Shown: positions 61,237 through 64,000 of the stretch, one piece after another | Layout: each line of letters starts with the position of its first letter | How positions within the stretch are numbered: position 1 is the first letter of the stretch | Assembly: GCA_018609055.1 (NCBI GenBank) | Contig: JABAYJ010000008.1 | Coordinates: 124,001-188,000, forward strand | Length of the DNA stretch: 64,000 nucleotides | Reading direction: 5' to 3' | From: Flavobacteriales bacterium | Lineage (GTDB): Bacteria > Bacteroidota > Bacteroidia > Flavobacteriales_D > CAJJDF01 | Made by a program: the position numbers and the translations under genes | Notes under the pieces: generated by a model | The model's database searches: none | Told to the model about the DNA's origin: nothing | Seen by the model: the letters and a program-made list of their open reading frames with translations, nothing else

Positions 61237-62004
61237 ATGAAACGAAAAATAAATATTCTAATCTTATTTGTTGCTGCACTATTCCTAAGCGGAAAAAATG
61301 CTATTTCACAAACCAACAGTTACGCTGTTAATCAAATAGTTACAGTTTATTCAGGGTCATTTACTATAGACGTTGACAATGATAGTAATAATGATTATAC
61401 TTTCGAAATTTTACCATTATCTGGTAGTTTAAAAGCCGCCAGAGTAATTTCACTTGGAATCTCTCAAGTAATGGATGGCTCCACTTTTGGCTATCCTGAC
61501 ACCCTAAATTTCGGTGATAACGTGACAGGTCCTTACAGTTCGGGTAATGCTGTATTAGGAACTGACGTTGGTGGTGCTGGACAATTCACTGGTGCTGGAA
61601 TGAAGTACCTTGGACTAAACATAGATATCTCTGGAGGAAGTCATTTAGGTTGGATTTCACTTGAAGTCGTAGCCAGTAATGATACAATCATCTTACATGA
61701 TATAGGCTATAACACCACTGCAAATGAAGGGATTACTGCTGGCCTAATGGACCTAACATCTGTTAATGAAATTCGTCTCATTGGTTTTGAAATCTACCCT
61801 AATCCATGTCAAAATTTAATTAGATTTGATTGGCCTAATTCAAATAGTAGCGTTAGTTATTCTATTTCTGATTTAACTGGTAAATTAATCCTGAATGGAG
61901 CATCTGCCAAGAATATCGATGTGTCAATTTTATCTTCTGGAACATACATCTTAACAATTACAGGAGGCCAGAATATTGGGAGAAAGAAATTCACGAAAAA
62001 TTAA
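61237..62004 (+). CDS. Small T9SS-secreted protein of unknown function
   Basis: A 255-residue protein with signal peptide (cleavage near NAISQ, residue 25), a beta-sandwich-like middle with a DxDxDxxxD-type metal loop (DVDNDSNNDYTFEI near residue 46), and a type A T9SS C-terminal domain from about 180 (FEIYPNPCQNLIRFDW ... KKFTKN). It is the only complete gene between attC-like sites 2 and 3. An 11-codon frame (61205-61240) overlaps its ATG by ATGA and might be a leader. No promoter match was found upstream. The family was not recognised. Confidence 0.75.
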   Translation: MKRKINILILFVAALFLSGKNAISQTNSYAVNQIVTVYSGSFTIDVDNDSNNDYTFEILPLSGSLKAARVISLGISQVMDGSTFGYPDTLNFGDNVTGPYSSGNAVLGTDVGGAGQFTGAGMKYLGLNIDISGGSHLGWISLEVVASNDTIILHDIGYNTTANEGITAGLMDLTSVNEIRLIGFEIYPNPCQNLIRFDWPNSNSSVSYSISDLTGKLILNGASAKNIDVSILSSGTYILTITGGQNIGRKKFTKN

Positions 62005-62058
62005 TCTTACTTTTTTTATTAAAAAAGAACCCACCATAACAATGGCTAAAAATCATAT

Positions 62059-62106
62059 ACCTAACCAACCAAACCGTTTCTAAACTTTTTAGCCGAAACG
62101 TTAGGC
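62059..62106 (+). repeat. attC-like site 3
   Basis: Left box ACCTAAC (62059-62065) fits RYYYAAC exactly and right box GTTAGGC (62100-62106) fits GTTRRRY exactly. CCTAA pairs TTAGG, and CGTTTC (62075-62080) pairs GAAACG (62095-62100). Between the two stems is a 10-nt one-sided bulge (CCAACCAAAC). TAAA / TTTA (62081-62084, 62088-62091) extends the tip. A start codon follows 13 nt after the right box. It is shorter than most attC sites. Confidence 0.58.
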
Positions 62107-62118
62107 ACAATTAAAGAT

Positions 62119-62274
62119 ATGATTGGAAACGCACCAGGTACTATAATCAAAACTTACCCTCAAAGAGGGCCGATAAAACAATTTCGTTTTGAAAAAATTG
62201 TTGCATTTAATTGTTTCAGATGTGGCAAAGCAAAAAAAGCAAAATTAATCACCATTTATAAAGATAATTGGTAA
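62119..62274 (+). CDS. Short zinc-ribbon-like protein, probably truncated
   Basis: 51 residues: MIGNAPGTIIKTYPQRGPIK, QFRFEKIVAFNCFRCGKAKK, then AKLITIYKDNW and TAA. CFRCGK is one half of a zinc ribbon, so a second CxxC knuckle seems to be missing and the gene may be cut short. It lies 13 nt after attC-like site 3, the standard place for a cassette gene. I think related, longer proteins exist in Bacteroidota but cannot confirm it. Confidence 0.5.
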   Translation: MIGNAPGTIIKTYPQRGPIKQFRFEKIVAFNCFRCGKAKKAKLITIYKDNW

Positions 62275-62278
62275 TGGT

Positions 62279-62590
62279 GTGATTGAGGTAATAAAATCAA
62301 ATTTTACTCAGGAAAACAAAACCTACAAACAATATAGTGCCACTTCTGTTAGGATAGAAAAAGACTCTATTTACTATAGCCAATATCCTGTTCAAAATGA
62401 CTTTTCATACTATCATTTTGCTAATAATGATCTTACTTACTCATACGAAACAGATGAGTTTAACCCTGGCTTAACACTTCTTTCAGTTGCTGTAGTTATT
62501 TCTGCAATAATCATAAAAGTAGTAATTCCAGATAATGAAGATGATTATGATTATGAAGACGACTGGGAAGAAGATGATGGATGGGAGTAA
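62279..62590 (+). CDS. Uncharacterised acidic membrane protein
   Basis: A 103-residue frame from GTG 62279, 5 nt after the zinc-ribbon-like gene. Residues 1-60 are polar and beta-like (KTYKQYSATSVRIEKDSIYY), followed by one membrane helix (about 63-85) and a run of Asp, Glu and Trp (DDYDYEDDWEEDDGW). Its N-terminus may be missing, as no ATG is near. The layout suggests a surface anchor or a phage-defence helper, without evidence for either. Confidence 0.5.
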   Translation: MIEVIKSNFTQENKTYKQYSATSVRIEKDSIYYSQYPVQNDFSYYHFANNDLTYSYETDEFNPGLTLLSVAVVISAIIIKVVIPDNEDDYDYEDDWEEDDGWE

Positions 62591-62686
62591 TAAATTCTCA
62601 ATTTGTATTTAGCTTCTAAGTCCATGAAGTTTTTTCACTTGTAAGAATAGTTTTTAAGCTCGTTTAAGTAAGAAACATTCTTACTC

Positions 62687-63171
62687 ATGATAATACTTCT
62701 ATTTTTAGTCGCTCTCTTCCTTGCTTATAGCAATGGTGCTAATCACAATTTTAAAGGAGTTGCCATTCTTTTTGGAAGCAAAACTACTTTATATAAGAAA
62801 ACCATGTTCTTGCAGTTAATTACCAAACTGGTTCACAAATAGGAAACTCACCATTCTACAACTACTTTTATCTATAATCTGGTAAAAATGCTAGAGGATT
62901 TGATGATAGGAGGTTTATTGATAAAAATATCAATTTATTACAAGCAGAATATCGCTTTCCTATTTATAAAAGACTGAGAGGAGCAGCTTTCACTTCCATT
63001 GGTTCTGTGGCAAATGAGTACCATGAATTATATTCTAATCCTCAAAAATTCTCTTATGGAGCTGGATTAAGGTATCAATTGAGCAAAAAACAAAAATCTA
63101 ATTTAAGACTAGATGTGGCTAATAGCCATGAAAGATTTCAATTTTATGTAATAATTGGTGAGGCATTCTAA
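62687..63171 (+). pseudogene. Remnant of a BamA/surface-antigen type barrel gene
   Basis: The last coding stretch reads ARGFDDRRFIDKNINLLQAE, YRFPIYKRLRGAAFTSIGSV and GLRYQLSKKQKSNLRLDVAN, ending FQFYVIIGEAF: the terminal strands of an Omp85-type barrel, with the GFDDRRF loop motif and final Phe. Upstream, VLAVNYQTGSQIGNSPFYNY (about 62806) is in the same frame but a TAA interrupts just before the loop. Before it, NFKGVAILFGSKTTLYK continues in another frame. Thus at least one stop and one frameshift are present, and the POTRA part is missing. Confidence 0.75.
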
Positions 63172-63183
63172 GTCAAAACTCTA

Positions 63184-63211
63184 TTGAAGTCATATAAAAC
63201 ACGTACTTTTG
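63184..63211 (+). promoter_or_regulatory. Promoter of the DEAD-box helicase gene
   Basis: TTG (63184-63186), a 17-nt spacer and TACTTTTG (63204-63211) match the consensus exactly. The ATG lies 15 nt downstream. Confidence 0.72.
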
Positions 63212-63226
63212 AAAAAAAGTAACCTA

Positions 63227-64000
63227 ATGTCTACGTTTCACGATTTCAAAATATCAAAATATTTACTGAATGCTCTAGAGGATCTAGAGATTATAACCCC
63301 TACTCCTATTCAGGAAAAGTCGTATTCTGTAATTAAATCTGGAAGAAATGTAATTGGTATTGCCCAAACAGGTACTGGAAAAACATTGGCTTTTTCATTA
63401 CCGTTTTTAGATGGACTAAAATACTCTGAGCAAAAAAATCCTAGAGTTCTTATTTTGGTTCCTACTCGTGAGTTAGTTCTACAAGTAGTTCAAAACATTA
63501 AAGATTACTCTAAATACATGTCTACTAGAGTTGTAGGAGTGTATGGAGGTACCAATATAAATACACAAAAACTTGCTGTAGGTGAAGGAGTTGATGTATT
63601 AGTTGCTACGCCTGGTCGATTGTACGATATGGTAATGCACAGAGCTTTAAGCCTTAAATCAGTTCAAAAACTGGTGATTGATGAAGTGGATGTAATGTTG
63701 GATTTAGGATTTAGATTTCAATTGACTAATATTTTTGAATTACTTCCAGAAAAACGTCAGAACACTATGTTTTCGGCAACTATGACGGATGATATCAAAG
63801 AATTGATTGAAGCTTTCTTTATATCTCCAATTACTATTGCTATTGCCCTTTCGGGTACTCCTTTGGCAAATATTAAGCAAGTATGTTATCCTGTTCCTAA
63901 CTTTTATACCAAAGCGAATCTTATCATGCATTTGCTAAAAGATAAAGACCAGTTTAAAAAAGTATTAATTTTTGTTGGTAGTAAAACCAATGCAGATAGG
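63227..64000 (+). CDS. DEAD-box RNA helicase, N-terminal part (runs off window)
   Basis: An ATP-dependent RNA helicase unwinding RNA duplexes, in ribosome assembly or RNA turnover. The frame is open from ATG 63227 to the last base (258 codons). Motifs: Q motif TPTPIQEKS near residue 30, Walker A AQTGTGKT near 48, PTRELV near 80, GG and TPGR near 108-130 (VATPGRLYDM), motif II DEVD in place of DEAD (VIDEVDVMLDLGF near 151), and motif III SAT (FSATMTDD near 182). The second RecA domain is only begun (VLIFVGSKTN). Substitution of DEAD by DEVD occurs in some bacterial members. Confidence 0.93.
   Translation, partial: MSTFHDFKISKYLLNALEDLEIITPTPIQEKSYSVIKSGRNVIGIAQTGTGKTLAFSLPFLDGLKYSEQKNPRVLILVPTRELVLQVVQNIKDYSKYMSTRVVGVYGGTNINTQKLAVGEGVDVLVATPGRLYDMVMHRALSLKSVQKLVIDEVDVMLDLGFRFQLTNIFELLPEKRQNTMFSATMTDDIKELIEAFFISPITIAIALSGTPLANIKQVCYPVPNFYTKANLIMHLLKDKDQFKKVLIFVGSKTNADR

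Noticed and set aside
61205..61240. 11-codon frame overlapping the start of the 61237 gene
   Set aside because: It is too short and AT-rich to distinguish from chance, although the ATGA overlap is suggestive.

Overview
The window is AT-rich chromosomal DNA from a member of the Bacteroidota, most likely the Flavobacteriales. Evidence: six genes end in type IX secretion (T9SS) type A sorting domains with the YPNP-type motif. There is a TonB-dependent receptor paired with a DUF4249 lipoprotein, a type III glutamine synthetase, DUF5723, DUF4924 and Skp/OmpH-like proteins. Several genes are preceded by Bacteroidota-type promoters (TTG, 17-21 nt, TAnnTTTG). I see no rRNA, tRNA or CRISPR array.

Layout. 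1-9.4 kb: 3' end of serS, a lipoprotein and a TPR protein (+); then mscL, a TonB receptor/DUF4249 pair and glnN (-). 9.4-16.4 kb: a possible structured RNA, a two-domain glycosyltransferase (+), then DUF4924, OmpH/Skp, LolA and FtsK (-). 16.6-31.9 kb: two envelope proteins, a T9SS propeller-like protein, an M16 peptidase (-), then RDD, rsmI, an Imm17-like protein, a SpoU methyltransferase, a CDP-alcohol phosphatidyltransferase, a frameshifted T9SS gene, phosphoglucomutase, a GT39-type transferase, an SLC1 symporter and a membrane protein. 32-42.5 kb: a run of hairpins, a 46-residue small gene, an Omp28-like T9SS protein, an OsmC pseudogene, a giant alpha-2-macroglobulin and a GT-C transferase. 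42.5-50.7 kb: a SirB1-like protein, FecCD/ATPase transporter genes, an operon holding a Lys/Cys-rich 49-residue protein, surface proteins and FabI. 50.9-58.4 kb: a GT2-PAP2-GT39 lipid-linked sugar module, then DUF547, a flavoprotein oxidoreductase and a secreted esterase.

58.5-63.2 kb is very different: a patchwork of broken genes and large imperfect palindromes. A truncated tyrosine recombinase points left. To its right lie three attC-like sites, each ending in a GTT-containing right core box followed 13-19 nt later by a start codon, in the geometry of an integron. The one intact gene in a clean cassette position (59643-60503) resembles the PvuRts1I/AbaSI family of modified-cytosine-dependent restriction endonucleases. 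Its stop codon lies inside the next attC-like left box. I read this as a decayed, integrase-less integron-like island carrying an anti-phage nuclease; it is the most interesting part of the window. The window ends inside a DEAD-box RNA helicase gene.

Most of the rest is core envelope biology: outer-membrane biogenesis (LolA, Skp), lipid and lipid-linked sugar synthesis (FabI, CDP-alcohol transferase, GT2/PAP2/GT39), TonB and FecCD import, and secreted T9SS cargo.
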